Assembly: GCA_046081905.1 (NCBI GenBank)
Contig: JBJTWS010000013.1
Coordinates: 1 to 16,166, forward strand
From: CBW1002 sp046081905
Lineage (GTDB): Bacteria; Cyanobacteriota; Cyanobacteriia; PCC-6307; Cyanobiaceae
Length of the DNA: 16,166 nucleotides
Reading direction: 5' to 3'
Below are positions 8,492-16,106 of the stretch, piece after piece (position 1 is the first letter of the stretch; each line of letters opens with the position of its first letter). The position numbers and the translations under genes were made by a program. The notes under the pieces were generated by a model. It was not told the origin of the DNA, ran no database searches, and saw only the letters and a program-made list of their open reading frames with translations.

Positions 8492-9742
8492 ATGGCTGAA
8501 CCAGTAACTCAAGACTACAGGAAGGGCAAGACGGGAGAAGTTGTCCTCAGTGGACTTGGAAAGTGCTATAGGATTTATAAGCGTCCTCAAGACAGACTTA
8601 GGGAAGGCCTTGGTTTCCGCCGCAGAAGTCGACACACACAGTTTTGGGCCCTGCGAAACATAGACCTAACAATCAGAAAGGGGGAGACTTGGGGCATTAT
8701 CGGAAAGAATGGAAGCGGCAAGAGCACATTGCTACAGATTCTCTGTGGAACAGTCCAACCCACCGAAGGCTATGTTCATACCGAGGGAAGGATAGCCGCG
8801 CTACTTGAATTAGGAGCAGGATTCAACCCCGAATTCACCGGAGAGGAGAACATCGCACTGAATGCTTCACTCCTCGGGCTCACTGACGATGAGATTGCCG
8901 CTCTACACGACGAGATCGTTGCGTTTGCAGACATTGGAGACTTTATAAATCAGCCCGTCAAAAAGTACTCCAGTGGCATGTTTGTACGACTTGCGTTTGC
9001 CATAGCTAGCCATGCGGATCCCGACATACTAGTAGTTGATGAAGCGCTCAGCGTGGGCGACATCGCATTTCAGAATAAGTGCATCAACAGAATAAAGTAT
9101 CTTCGAGACAGGGGAATGACACTCATATTTGTTAGCCACGATCTCAGTCGCCTTCAGCTTATCTGCGATCAAGCCGCTTGGCTTCATCAGGGACAACTAA
9201 TGGCTACTGGAGAGCCAATTCGTGTTTGTCAGGACTATTATTCTTTTACCGCTACACAAGAGTGCATTAATGCAGATTGCGACACTACTCCATTAGTTCC
9301 TCAGCACGAGACTGGCTCTGCCCGTTTTATTTCGTTAATGCTGAAAAGCGAATATCCCTTGGATGCTTCGAATACTGTCTCTCAAGGCGAATCACTAGGC
9401 TTGCAGTTTGAGCTAGAAGCGATAGAGAACCTTGAAGATCTGGTCTTCGCGATAAGCATCTACGCCACTGATGGGACATGGATGATTGGGCAAACAAGTC
9501 TGGACGAAGGCGTAAAGTCGCCAGGTATAGCATCAGGACGAACAATCATTGGACAAATATGTTTTGACACCCTTTATCTATCACCGGGGGACTACCAGGC
9601 ATGCATTGGGGCCTACAGCAAGGATCTATCTATATTGTATGCATTGACTGACTTGCACCTTGCATTCAGTGTTCGGGCTAGCATTCCTCGCTGGGGAAAA
9701 TATTATCAGCCCTGTAGGTGGACTCTGACAGAGTCTCAATGA
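8492..9742 (+). CDS. wzt: Polysaccharide ABC exporter ATPase with C-terminal Wzt-like carbohydrate-binding domain
   Basis: This 416-residue protein powers export of the lipid-linked glycan through Wzm. The ATPase domain (about 16-250) has Walker A GKNGSGKST (71-79), the atypical signature KYSSGMFVRL (158-167) usual for Wzt and TagH, Walker B ILVVDEALSVGD (179-190) and switch histidine H216. The region ALLELGAGFNPEFTGEENI is characteristic of the family. Residues about 276-416 form a beta-rich C-terminal extension (FISLMLKSEYPLDAS near its start, GDYQACIGAYS near its end), matching the Wzt C-terminal domain. In E. coli O8/O9a and Klebsiella O12 that domain binds the modified end of the glycan. 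ATG 8492 is the first start after an in-frame stop at 8483; no Shine-Dalgarno is visible. The extra domain implies that the cargo carries a recognised terminal modification. Confidence 0.93.
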   Translation: MAEPVTQDYRKGKTGEVVLSGLGKCYRIYKRPQDRLREGLGFRRRSRHTQFWALRNIDLTIRKGETWGIIGKNGSGKSTLLQILCGTVQPTEGYVHTEGRIAALLELGAGFNPEFTGEENIALNASLLGLTDDEIAALHDEIVAFADIGDFINQPVKKYSSGMFVRLAFAIASHADPDILVVDEALSVGDIAFQNKCINRIKYLRDRGMTLIFVSHDLSRLQLICDQAAWLHQGQLMATGEPIRVCQDYYSFTATQECINADCDTTPLVPQHETGSARFISLMLKSEYPLDASNTVSQGESLGLQFELEAIENLEDLVFAISIYATDGTWMIGQTSLDEGVKSPGIASGRTIIGQICFDTLYLSPGDYQACIGAYSKDLSILYALTDLHLAFSVRASIPRWGKYYQPCRWTLTESQ

Positions 9743-9785
9743 TTTCAAGAATAGCAACGAAGTTCATTTTTCTCAACCCCTATCA

Positions 9786-10487
9786 ATGTCATCCGTCAGA
9801 AAAGCACTTACCGGCATCCAAAGACGATCCTCCACAGGAGAGTCGCGATGGCATCATCATTATATCGCACTTAGCCTGATCGACAGATGGATGCGTGAAG
9901 AAGCCTACGCATATGCAGAAGGAACCTTGCTTGATTATGGATGTGGAGCACAGCCTTACCGGGAGCTCTTGGCGGGAAGGATAACTAATTATATTGGAGT
10001 AGACGTAGCTGCTGCAGGTGGAGTAAAATTAGACTTGATCATTAGACCAGGCGAGCCTGTACCACTCGCAGACAAGACGATTGACACGATTCTATCAACT
10101 CAGACACTGGAACATGTACACAGCCCCGTAGACTACATGTCTGAATGCCACAGACTCCTTCGGCCTGGTGGTCACCTGATTTTGACGGTTCCTATGCAGT
10201 GGCGTATGCATGAACAGCCCTATGACTACTGGAGATTCACACGTCATGGAGTTACGTCACTAGTGCATGATGCCGGCATGAATCTCTGTGCGATCTCACC
10301 GTGTGGGGGGGCATGGGCGTTAATCGGGCAAGTGATTAATAGCCACCTCTCCGAGACGCGCCGAGGATCCAAAGCAATCTTTGGTATAGTAAATCAATTA
10401 GCTCTTTGGGCCGATAATACCTGGCATGACGAAGAAGAGACTTTAGGCTGGATGTGCATAGCACAACGCCCCCGTCCCATCGAGTAA
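9786..10487 (+). CDS. Class I SAM-dependent methyltransferase, glycan-cluster type
   Basis: This 233-residue protein has a Rossmann-like SAM-binding fold. Motif I is LLDYGCGAQPY at about residues 48-58, followed by an acidic strand end (YIGVDV). Further features are TQTLEHVHSPVDYMSECHRL and the LRPGGHLILTVP motif near 124-135. The segment EQPYDYWRFTRHG is often seen in methyltransferases encoded in surface-polysaccharide loci. The likely substrate is a sugar or a lipid-linked glycan, but this is inferred from neighbours only. It sits 43 bp after wzt and 24 bp before the large fusion gene on the same strand, so it is probably co-transcribed. The ATG at 9786 lacks a clear ribosome site, as do most genes of this block. 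It might supply internal or terminal methyl groups in addition to those from the downstream fusion. Confidence 0.87.
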   Translation: MSSVRKALTGIQRRSSTGESRWHHHYIALSLIDRWMREEAYAYAEGTLLDYGCGAQPYRELLAGRITNYIGVDVAAAGGVKLDLIIRPGEPVPLADKTIDTILSTQTLEHVHSPVDYMSECHRLLRPGGHLILTVPMQWRMHEQPYDYWRFTRHGVTSLVHDAGMNLCAISPCGGAWALIGQVINSHLSETRRGSKAIFGIVNQLALWADNTWHDEEETLGWMCIAQRPRPIE

Positions 10488-10511
10488 TCTACTGGATACT
10501 TATTCCCGATC

Positions 10512-13500
10512 ATGCAAGAATCCTTGACCTCCCCCAGATCCGAAGACAGTGACTACTCGGGTCCCAGCAACATGCCCTGCCCGATCTGCCATAACCCCGG
10601 GACAGAGTCATTATACCTTATTAACGGCTTTGAAATAGTAGAATGTCCGGAATGCAAGTGCAACTATGTCAAGAACTCTCCCACTGAACAAGAGTTGACT
10701 GCCTATTACTCTCGAAAAGAATGGTTTGAAGGTGGTGAGCTTGGTGGATACATAAGCTATGATGAACAGACAGAGCATGGTCTAGTCTTAATCAAAGACT
10801 TGATTCAGAGCCATGGGAGGAATGCAGGAAGCATTCTCGATGTCGGCTGTGGATATGGCAGTCACCTCAAGATTGCCGCCGAAATGGGATGGAGCTGTTT
10901 TGGGATAGAGGTTAGTGAACATGCCCGCAACGTTGCCATTGAGCGACTCGGAAGCGACGCCACGATTGTAGCCGATGTTGAAGATCTTATTCCCCATGCT
11001 TTTAACATCGTGCTAATGCTTGATGTCCTAGAACATCTTGCAGATCCATACAAGCTATTCTATTCTCTTTTTGCTCGTGGAGCTATACGCACAGGAACTC
11101 AGATAATTGTAACAACGCCTAATGTAGAGTCTTGTCGAGCAAAAGCAGACAGGGCCGCCTGGACATATCTTCACCCGCCTTCGCACCTAACCTACTTCGG
11201 GCCCACAAGTCTGGGAGTTCTCTTTAGATCATTGCGTTTTAGCTCGGTAGAGATGAAAGGACTTCATAAGATTGCCGAGACGCCTGAAGACGCAACAGAT
11301 ATCTCCTCCTATGATGGAGTTTATCTAAAGGCGAGCGGCAGTGATTTTTCTGGGTTTATGCAAGAAAGGTATGTACCGTCAACTTGGTCAGAGATAGCAG
11401 AGTACGAGCATCTGCCGAGATATCAATTGGCCTGTCAAATGGCTGATGGCAAGAAGGTGCTTGATTTTGGATGCGGCACTGGGTATGGCACTGCAATGCT
11501 GGCCACTCGCGCATCCAAAGCGCTCGGCGTTGACATCGACGCTTCTGCGTTGAACTGGGCACGCTTAAGTCACAGGCGGCCCAATCTAGAATATCAGCGA
11601 AATGAGACATTTATGAGCGAATACGGGGACGATCTGTTTGACCTAATTACCTGCTATGAAATGATTGAACATGTCAATGAAGAGGATCAAGTGCGCACAA
11701 TAAACGCACTCTCGAGACTCCTTCGCCCCGACGGGGCCCTCTTGATCTCAACACCGAATCCTGATATTACATCTTTATATGGAGCGAACCCTTATCATCT
11801 GCGCGAGAGAAGTCGCAACGAGTTCCTAGAGCTTCTTGGGGGCCACTTCAGGCATCTCCAAATCGTGGACCAATATGCCCTAGCAGGAATATTCTTTTCC
11901 AGCAATCAAGAAACATATTCTATACAACCCCTAAACGGCGGGGACCTCAAAGATGCGATTCCATTGGCCTACATTGCCATATGCTCACACAAGCCGATAG
12001 AGAATATCGGGAGCTGTGGATACCTAGATATTAAGCGTGATTATATTTCTACTAGGCTAAGAGCGCAGCATAGGCTCGTGGAGGCTCAGCTCGATGCTTA
12101 TCAGAAATTGATGACTAACAAGTCTCTGCATTCCGAAATCCAAGCGACACAAGCAAGCCATGCCTCCCTAGAACAATCTAAACATGAAATCGAGATACGT
12201 AGTCAATCGATTATTTCTACACTTGAACAGCAGTTGGATGCAAGGTTACAGCAAATAAGTGATCAAGAGCTGCGCGTGACTGAACTCGAAAGATGTCTTG
12301 AGCTTGAGAGGAATACCCGGTGGGCACGCTTAGGACAATACTTACGCCGCAGAGGTCTAACCCAAAGTCCAATAGCAAGGGTGGCGTGGAATATCGCAAG
12401 ACGTTTTCCAATGAACTTGAATAGACGAAACAACCTACTTGATTCGAAGGGCGAGGACATATCCCCTGCTCTTCTGCAACACAATGATGATGCATATTTT
12501 GTACGTCGCTCATGTCAGACTTCGTCATCAAGACCCACCATTCTGCATGCAATCGCAAACTTCTGCCTAGGAGGCTCTTCTAGGCTGGTAGTTGATCTTA
12601 TCGAGGCGCTTGACGAAGATTACAATCAGCCGATCGCAACTCGCCATATCCCTCGCCCGCCTGCTTACCTGAATCTAACTATCCATGAATACCCTAATCC
12701 ATCTAGCTTTCAAGCCTTTGAAGCATTGCTTGATAAGTATAATCCATGCATCGTGCATGTACATTATTGGGGTGACTGCGATCAAGACTGGTATGATCAC
12801 GTTTTCCGCGCTTGCGAGAAAAGTAGGATCCCCGTCATACAGAATATTAATACGCCCGTTGCCCCCTACCGTTCCTCATCAGTGGTTCGCAATGTATATG
12901 TTAGCGAGTACGTGAGGCGTTCTTTTGGATTAAATGATAATCAATCAACCGTAATATATCCCGGGTCGGACTTGAGACATTTTTCAGCTGAAGATCTCAG
13001 TATGCCCTGCGAGGACTGCATTGGCATGGTCTATCGGCTCGAAGGCGACAAACTCAACTCAAATTCAATAGATGCGTTCATTAAAGTGGCACTCCGAAGG
13101 CCTTCAACAAAGTGTCTTATTGTCGGGGATGGTAGTCTTAAGTCTACCTATGAGCAACTTGTCTCTCAATCTGGAGTGACATCGAATTTTATATTCCCTG
13201 GATTTGTATCGTACGACGAACTGCCACGATGGTATAGACAAATGAGTATCTTCGTTGCACCAGTATGGAAAGAGAGTTTCGGTCAGGTCTCTTCATTTGC
13301 AATGAATATGGGGCTTCCAGTTGTCGGCTACTCCGTAGGAGCACTTCCATCCATTGTTGGCGATGAAGAGCTATTGGCGTCACTTGGGGATAGTGATGGC
13401 CTTGCTGAAATTATCATATCTCTTTTGGATGACCGAGAGCGGAGGATCAAGATCGGTCTGCGCAACCACAATAAAGCTCAATCAGAGTACTCGGTGGAGG

Positions 13501-13562
13501 CAATGACTAGAAGATACGCCAACCTTTATTTCTCAGTCATAAGCTCTGGGAGTGCATCTTGA
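10512..13562 (+). CDS. Multidomain methyltransferase-methyltransferase-coiled coil-glycosyltransferase (GT4) fusion
   Basis: This 1016-residue cytoplasmic protein has at least four parts. Residues 23-48 form a zinc-ribbon-like CPIC/CPEC pair (C23, C26, C45, C48). A first SAM methyltransferase follows, with motif I ILDVGCGYG near 108-116 and LDVLEHL after it. A second methyltransferase has the lead-in QERYVPSTWSEIAEYEHLPR and motif I VLDFGCGTGYG near 316-326. About 518-615 is a charged Q/E/L-rich segment likely to form a coiled coil, ending in LERNTRWARLGQYLRRRG. From about 674 to the end is a GT-B fold glycosyltransferase of the GT4 type (HAIANFCLGGSSRLVVDLIE; LIVGDGSLKSTYEQL; FVAPVWKESFGQ). 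In the E-x7-E motif the first Glu is E921 and the second is replaced by Phe929. It probably adds and methylates sugars at a glycan end; a capping and length-control role like WbdD is an inference. The stop overlaps the next start. Confidence 0.87.
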   Translation: MQESLTSPRSEDSDYSGPSNMPCPICHNPGTESLYLINGFEIVECPECKCNYVKNSPTEQELTAYYSRKEWFEGGELGGYISYDEQTEHGLVLIKDLIQSHGRNAGSILDVGCGYGSHLKIAAEMGWSCFGIEVSEHARNVAIERLGSDATIVADVEDLIPHAFNIVLMLDVLEHLADPYKLFYSLFARGAIRTGTQIIVTTPNVESCRAKADRAAWTYLHPPSHLTYFGPTSLGVLFRSLRFSSVEMKGLHKIAETPEDATDISSYDGVYLKASGSDFSGFMQERYVPSTWSEIAEYEHLPRYQLACQMADGKKVLDFGCGTGYGTAMLATRASKALGVDIDASALNWARLSHRRPNLEYQRNETFMSEYGDDLFDLITCYEMIEHVNEEDQVRTINALSRLLRPDGALLISTPNPDITSLYGANPYHLRERSRNEFLELLGGHFRHLQIVDQYALAGIFFSSNQETYSIQPLNGGDLKDAIPLAYIAICSHKPIENIGSCGYLDIKRDYISTRLRAQHRLVEAQLDAYQKLMTNKSLHSEIQATQASHASLEQSKHEIEIRSQSIISTLEQQLDARLQQISDQELRVTELERCLELERNTRWARLGQYLRRRGLTQSPIARVAWNIARRFPMNLNRRNNLLDSKGEDISPALLQHNDDAYFVRRSCQTSSSRPTILHAIANFCLGGSSRLVVDLIEALDEDYNQPIATRHIPRPPAYLNLTIHEYPNPSSFQAFEALLDKYNPCIVHVHYWGDCDQDWYDHVFRACEKSRIPVIQNINTPVAPYRSSSVVRNVYVSEYVRRSFGLNDNQSTVIYPGSDLRHFSAEDLSMPCEDCIGMVYRLEGDKLNSNSIDAFIKVALRRPSTKCLIVGDGSLKSTYEQLVSQSGVTSNFIFPGFVSYDELPRWYRQMSIFVAPVWKESFGQVSSFAMNMGLPVVGYSVGALPSIVGDEELLASLGDSDGLAEIIISLLDDRERRIKIGLRNHNKAQSEYSVEAMTRRYANLYFSVISSGSAS
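13548..13552 (+). promoter_or_regulatory. Ribosome binding site supporting a TTG start
   Basis: GGGAG lies 6 bases before the TTG at 13559. It decides in favour of this unusual start codon, because the resulting N-terminus (MKIAIFVHCFFPEHFYGTE) is exactly that expected of a GT4 enzyme. Confidence 0.55.
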
Positions 13563-14905
13563 AAATCGCAATCTTTGTCCACTGCTTTTTTCCCGAGCAT
13601 TTCTATGGCACCGAGACCTATACCCTCAATATTGCGAAGTATCTTCAGAAAGTTGGCCATTCAGTAACGATAGTCTCGGCGGTTTTCCCAGGAGAGCCAT
13701 CACTTAGCGAGGCAATAAGCGCCTATTTGTTTAGCGACCTTGATGTGATCACTATTGACAAGAATTTTCTCCCTCACAGGAGAGTTCGAGATACCTATTT
13801 CCAGCCGGACATCTCTGTACACTTAGACAGTATCTTGACGCGACTGGAACCCGATATAATCCTTGTAACTCATCTGATTAATCATACGGCTGTGTTGCTT
13901 GATCTAGCGAGGGACAGGCGCATTCCCATGGTTGCCACGATGACTGATTTCTTCGGATTTTGTTTTACAAATAAGCTAGAAGATGCTACAGGATCACTCT
14001 GCCGTGGACCGAACCGCTCCCGCAGTAATTGTATGGCCTGTTATTTAAAGCTCGCGAAGTCATCACTAAACAAGTGGCCCCTAGTTTCCTTTCTCCGCCG
14101 ACGCCTGCCGTTGGGGATGTTTAGTCGAGTCTTGATGCTTGCATCGCACCTTCATATTCTACGATCTAAAGATCTAGTTCACCTCATTCAAGATATGCAG
14201 GACCGTCCAAAAGTGCTCTTGGACAGGTACAACAGATCTTACGCCATGGCCATTGCTCCCACACAGTTTCTTGCCAATGCATATCGACTCAATGGTTTTA
14301 CAATGCCAACAACTGTCCAGTGGTTTGGTGTGGATATCGACCGCACACCCAAGCCAGTTCGCTCACCAGATACACCTCTGCGTATTGGGTATATAGGCCA
14401 GCTCGCTGCGCACAAGGGTGTTGATCTTCTAGTCGAAGCATTTCAGAGTCTTCAGCCATGCAATGCGGAACTACTTATCTACGGATCAGTGAATCAAGAC
14501 GTGACTTACTCTAGGCACCTTAAGAAGCTGGCTCAAGAGAAGGTAAGTTTTCTTGGCACATTCGAGCCAACCGACATGGGTAGAATCATGAATGAGCTAG
14601 ATATACTGATAATTCCTTCCAGATGGTATGAGAATAGCCCGCTAGTATTGCTCTACGCCCTTGCCACTCATACACCCGTCATAGTTTCTAGAGTAGATGG
14701 TTTAACAGAGTTCCTAGATGAGGGTGTCAATGGCTATTCGTTTGAACGGGGAAGTATACCTGAGCTAAGCAAGGTGCTGCAGAGATTCATCATAGATCCA
14801 TCTCTTGCATCCAGGCTTTCTCGCTCGACAAGCTATGACCGCACAACTGAAGATATGGCTACGGATTTATCGAAGCAGCTGGAAGTCGCACTGCGCAGCA
14901 AATAG
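13559..14905 (+). CDS. Glycosyltransferase family 4 (GT-B fold)
   Basis: This 448-residue protein transfers a sugar from a nucleotide donor to a growing glycan on the cytoplasmic face. The N-terminal Rossmann half starts MKIAIFVHCFFPEHFYGTET, with the glycine turn and helix (YTLNIAKYLQKVGH) typical of GT4 enzymes. A Cys-containing insert (SLCRGPNRSRSNCMACYL) is found in a subset of surface-glycan GT4 proteins. The C-terminal half has LRIGYIGQLAAHKGVDLLVE, ELLIYGSV and the donor region IIPSRWYENSPLVLL. The E-x7-E motif has E358, but the second position is Tyr366. The TTG start overlaps the previous stop (TTGA) and has a GGGAG ribosome site, so it is coupled to the fusion gene. It is complete and is the last intact gene before the insertion-sequence debris. 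Donor and acceptor are unknown. Confidence 0.92.
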   Translation: MKIAIFVHCFFPEHFYGTETYTLNIAKYLQKVGHSVTIVSAVFPGEPSLSEAISAYLFSDLDVITIDKNFLPHRRVRDTYFQPDISVHLDSILTRLEPDIILVTHLINHTAVLLDLARDRRIPMVATMTDFFGFCFTNKLEDATGSLCRGPNRSRSNCMACYLKLAKSSLNKWPLVSFLRRRLPLGMFSRVLMLASHLHILRSKDLVHLIQDMQDRPKVLLDRYNRSYAMAIAPTQFLANAYRLNGFTMPTTVQWFGVDIDRTPKPVRSPDTPLRIGYIGQLAAHKGVDLLVEAFQSLQPCNAELLIYGSVNQDVTYSRHLKKLAQEKVSFLGTFEPTDMGRIMNELDILIIPSRWYENSPLVLLYALATHTPVIVSRVDGLTEFLDEGVNGYSFERGSIPELSKVLQRFIIDPSLASRLSRSTSYDRTTEDMATDLSKQLEVALRSK

Positions 14906-15362
14906 GACTGGCATATACAAGCCAGACAGGTATTGCGCCTGCCTGACGATTGATGGCGGATCTTATTTGGAGTATCAATCTGATGTCAGCTTCCGCAACA
15001 GGCGCGGTGACTTTATGGAAGTTACTTCTTTTGGGCTGGTCTTCCAACGGCCCACACCAACGGCGCTACTAATACCGACTGTGGCTCCTCCGGTGACATA
15101 GTGATCTACACAACCCCTCGCTGGTCAAAAGCAGGCAAATCGCCTCAATCAACGCAGATGAACCTGCTAGACCTCCTTGTAGACATGGGCCCACCGCCAG
15201 CAGAGTTCGGCGGCATAGCAGCGGTCGCGCAGGTACCGCATGGCCGCAATGAAACTGCTACGGCTCACCGGCTTTCAGTCAATCGAACAGACGTGCAGAC
15301 GGCGATGCACAACAGCGCGGCTGGGATGATGCGGCTACTGCCACAGCTCACCCGTGGTAATC
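14906..15362 (+). other. Stretch without recognisable intact gene
   Basis: About 457 bp follow the last glycosyltransferase. Open frames here are short, and none gives a protein I recognise. On the plus strand, 14805-15101 is open for 98 codons but overlaps the glycosyltransferase gene in another frame. On the minus strand around 15040-15110 a readable segment (VTGGATVGISSAVGVGRW) is bordered by stops. No clear rho-independent terminator follows the stop at 14905. It is probably decayed coding DNA or island-edge filler. Confidence 0.5.
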
Positions 15363-15379
15363 CTATGAATCAGCCCTGG
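15240..15379 (+). pseudogene. Possible decayed right end of an ISAs1-type element
   Basis: This segment ends in an inverted copy of the terminal repeat (15363-15379), as expected for the right end of an element read on the plus strand. Just upstream, disrupted frames contain AMKLLRLTGFQSIEQTC and then, in another frame, GWDDAATA. These loosely recall the NLALLRRLALN and AGWDDDYLL segments at the C-terminus of ISAs1 transposases. The protein match is weak and frameshifted; the terminal repeat is the stronger evidence. Confidence 0.3.
15363..15379 (-). repeat. ISAs1-type terminal inverted repeat, inverted copy
   Basis: The reverse complement, CCAGGGCTGATTCATAG, matches 16 of 17 bases of the repeat at 15504-15520 and 16025-16041. 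Its opposite orientation makes it a candidate right end of an element. Confidence 0.6.
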
Positions 15380-15501
15380 CGAAAAGTGGGGCGAAGGCAA
15401 CGTTGCCCAGTCTCCATAGCGCCGTATTCGGGTGGAGCCTCAGCCCGTGAACAAAGAGCCGAGTCAGAATGTTGAGTAACGGCGACGGAAGTAGTAGCTG
15501 A

Positions 15502-15521
15502 CCCCAGGGCTGATTCAAAGT
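15502..15521 (+). repeat. ISAs1-type terminal repeat, copy A (left end)
   Basis: CCCCAGGGCTGATTCAAAGT is identical over 20 bases to 16023-16042. In both places it lies 85-100 bases before a sequence encoding an ISAs1-type transposase N-terminus, so it is read as the left terminal repeat of such an element. Confidence 0.7.
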
Positions 15522-15590
15522 GCGTCAGAGGCGCTCTGGCTCTGGTGCGCCCCATGGGGTGAACTGAGCAGGCTTACCCCTGCTTGGTGA

Positions 15591-15842
15591 CTGAAATCGC
15601 CTCTGGCCGCAACCGATCTCCATCTGATCAGCTATCTCAAGGCCATTCCGGACGCCCGCATGCGCCCGGGCGTGCGCTTTCCGGCTTGGTATCTGCTGCT
15701 GGTGGCGGTGCTGGGAATCCTCAGCCGCTGCCAGAGCTTGCGGGATCTGGAACGCTTTGCCCGCCGGCACCACGGTGCTCTCACCAAGGCGCTTTGCCTG
15801 GAGCTGCGGCGTCCGCCATCGGATTCCACCTTCCGCTACTTC
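15591..15842 (+). pseudogene. Truncated ISAs1-family transposase (N-terminal region)
   Basis: The frame encodes LHLISYLKAIPDARM, then RPGVRFPAWYLLLVAVLGIL, SLRDLERFARRHH and RRPPSDSTFRYF. This is the N-terminal DDE_Tnp_1-associated region of ISAs1-family transposases. A stop at 15588-15590 precedes it with no good start codon after it except a late ATG at 15660, so the 5' end is degenerate. After STFRYF the homology ends abruptly at the 70-bp palindrome, so only about 80 of the usual 350-400 residues remain. The DDE catalytic core is missing and the copy cannot be active. The open frame runs on to 16034, but that tail is unrelated sequence. Confidence 0.8.
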
Positions 15843-15910
15843 GGGCCTCCTGAGAAAAGCCAGATCCACTGCGGCGCAATGGATGTGAGCAGTTTTCTCA
15901 GGAGGCCCGA
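15841..15910. repeat. 70-bp near-palindrome with 18-bp perfect arms (MITE-like or fused element ends)
   Basis: TCGGGCCTCCTGAGAAAA at 15841-15858 is the exact reverse complement of 15893-15910. Beyond a mismatch, four more base pairs (CTAC/GTAG) extend the arms outward. Inside, ATCCA at 15864-15868 pairs with TGGAT at 15880-15884, and TGCG at 15870-15873 with CGCA at 15875-15878. The whole segment can therefore fold into one long hairpin. It sits exactly at the junction between the ISAs1-type fragment and the IS256-type fragment. It may be a miniature element, or two inverted ends of one element joined after an internal deletion. Confidence 0.85.
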
Positions 15911-16025
15911 TGTAGGCCTCCATGATCACGGCGTACAGGGCCTGATCGACCCGGCGGCGGGGCTCAAGGATCGAGGGCAGGAAGCTTCCGGCTCGCAGTT
16001 TGGGGATCTGCAGCGCGATGTCCCC
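15911..16025 (-). pseudogene. IS256 (Mutator-type) transposase internal fragment
   Basis: On the reverse strand this encodes GDIALQIPKLRAGSFLPSIL, then EPRRRVDQALYAVIMEAYI. It matches the well-conserved segment before the catalytic core of IS256-family transposases, which usually read IPKLRxGSYFPxFLEPRR followed by EAYIxGVSTR. Only about 38 residues survive. The upstream side is cut by the ISAs1-type terminal repeat at 16023 and the downstream side by the palindrome at 15910. It lies inside a longer accidental open frame on the minus strand. It is an inert remnant. Confidence 0.75.
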
Positions 16026-16042
16026 CAGGGCTGATTCAAAGT
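16023..16042 (+). repeat. ISAs1-type terminal repeat, copy B (left end)
   Basis: The 20 bases are identical to 15502-15521 and begin where the IS256-type fragment ends. This fits insertion of an ISAs1-type element into the older IS256 remnant. The following bases (GTGACA against GTCAGA) are also partly alike. Confidence 0.7.
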
Positions 16043-16106
16043 ATGTGACAGGTCCACGTGCCGGGCTGTCGTCATCGGGTTCGATGGCTGCGGTCATCCT
16101 TCGTCC

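Noticed and set aside
14906..15500. A diversity-generating retroelement or CRISPR array in the unassigned region
   Set aside because: I saw no reverse transcriptase motif, no adenine-variable template and variable repeat pair, and no regularly spaced repeats.
15525..16097. A 190-codon open frame on the minus strand as one gene
   Set aside because: It runs through an ISAs1 terminal repeat, an IS256 fragment, a palindrome and the antisense of another transposase, so it is an accidental frame across a mosaic.
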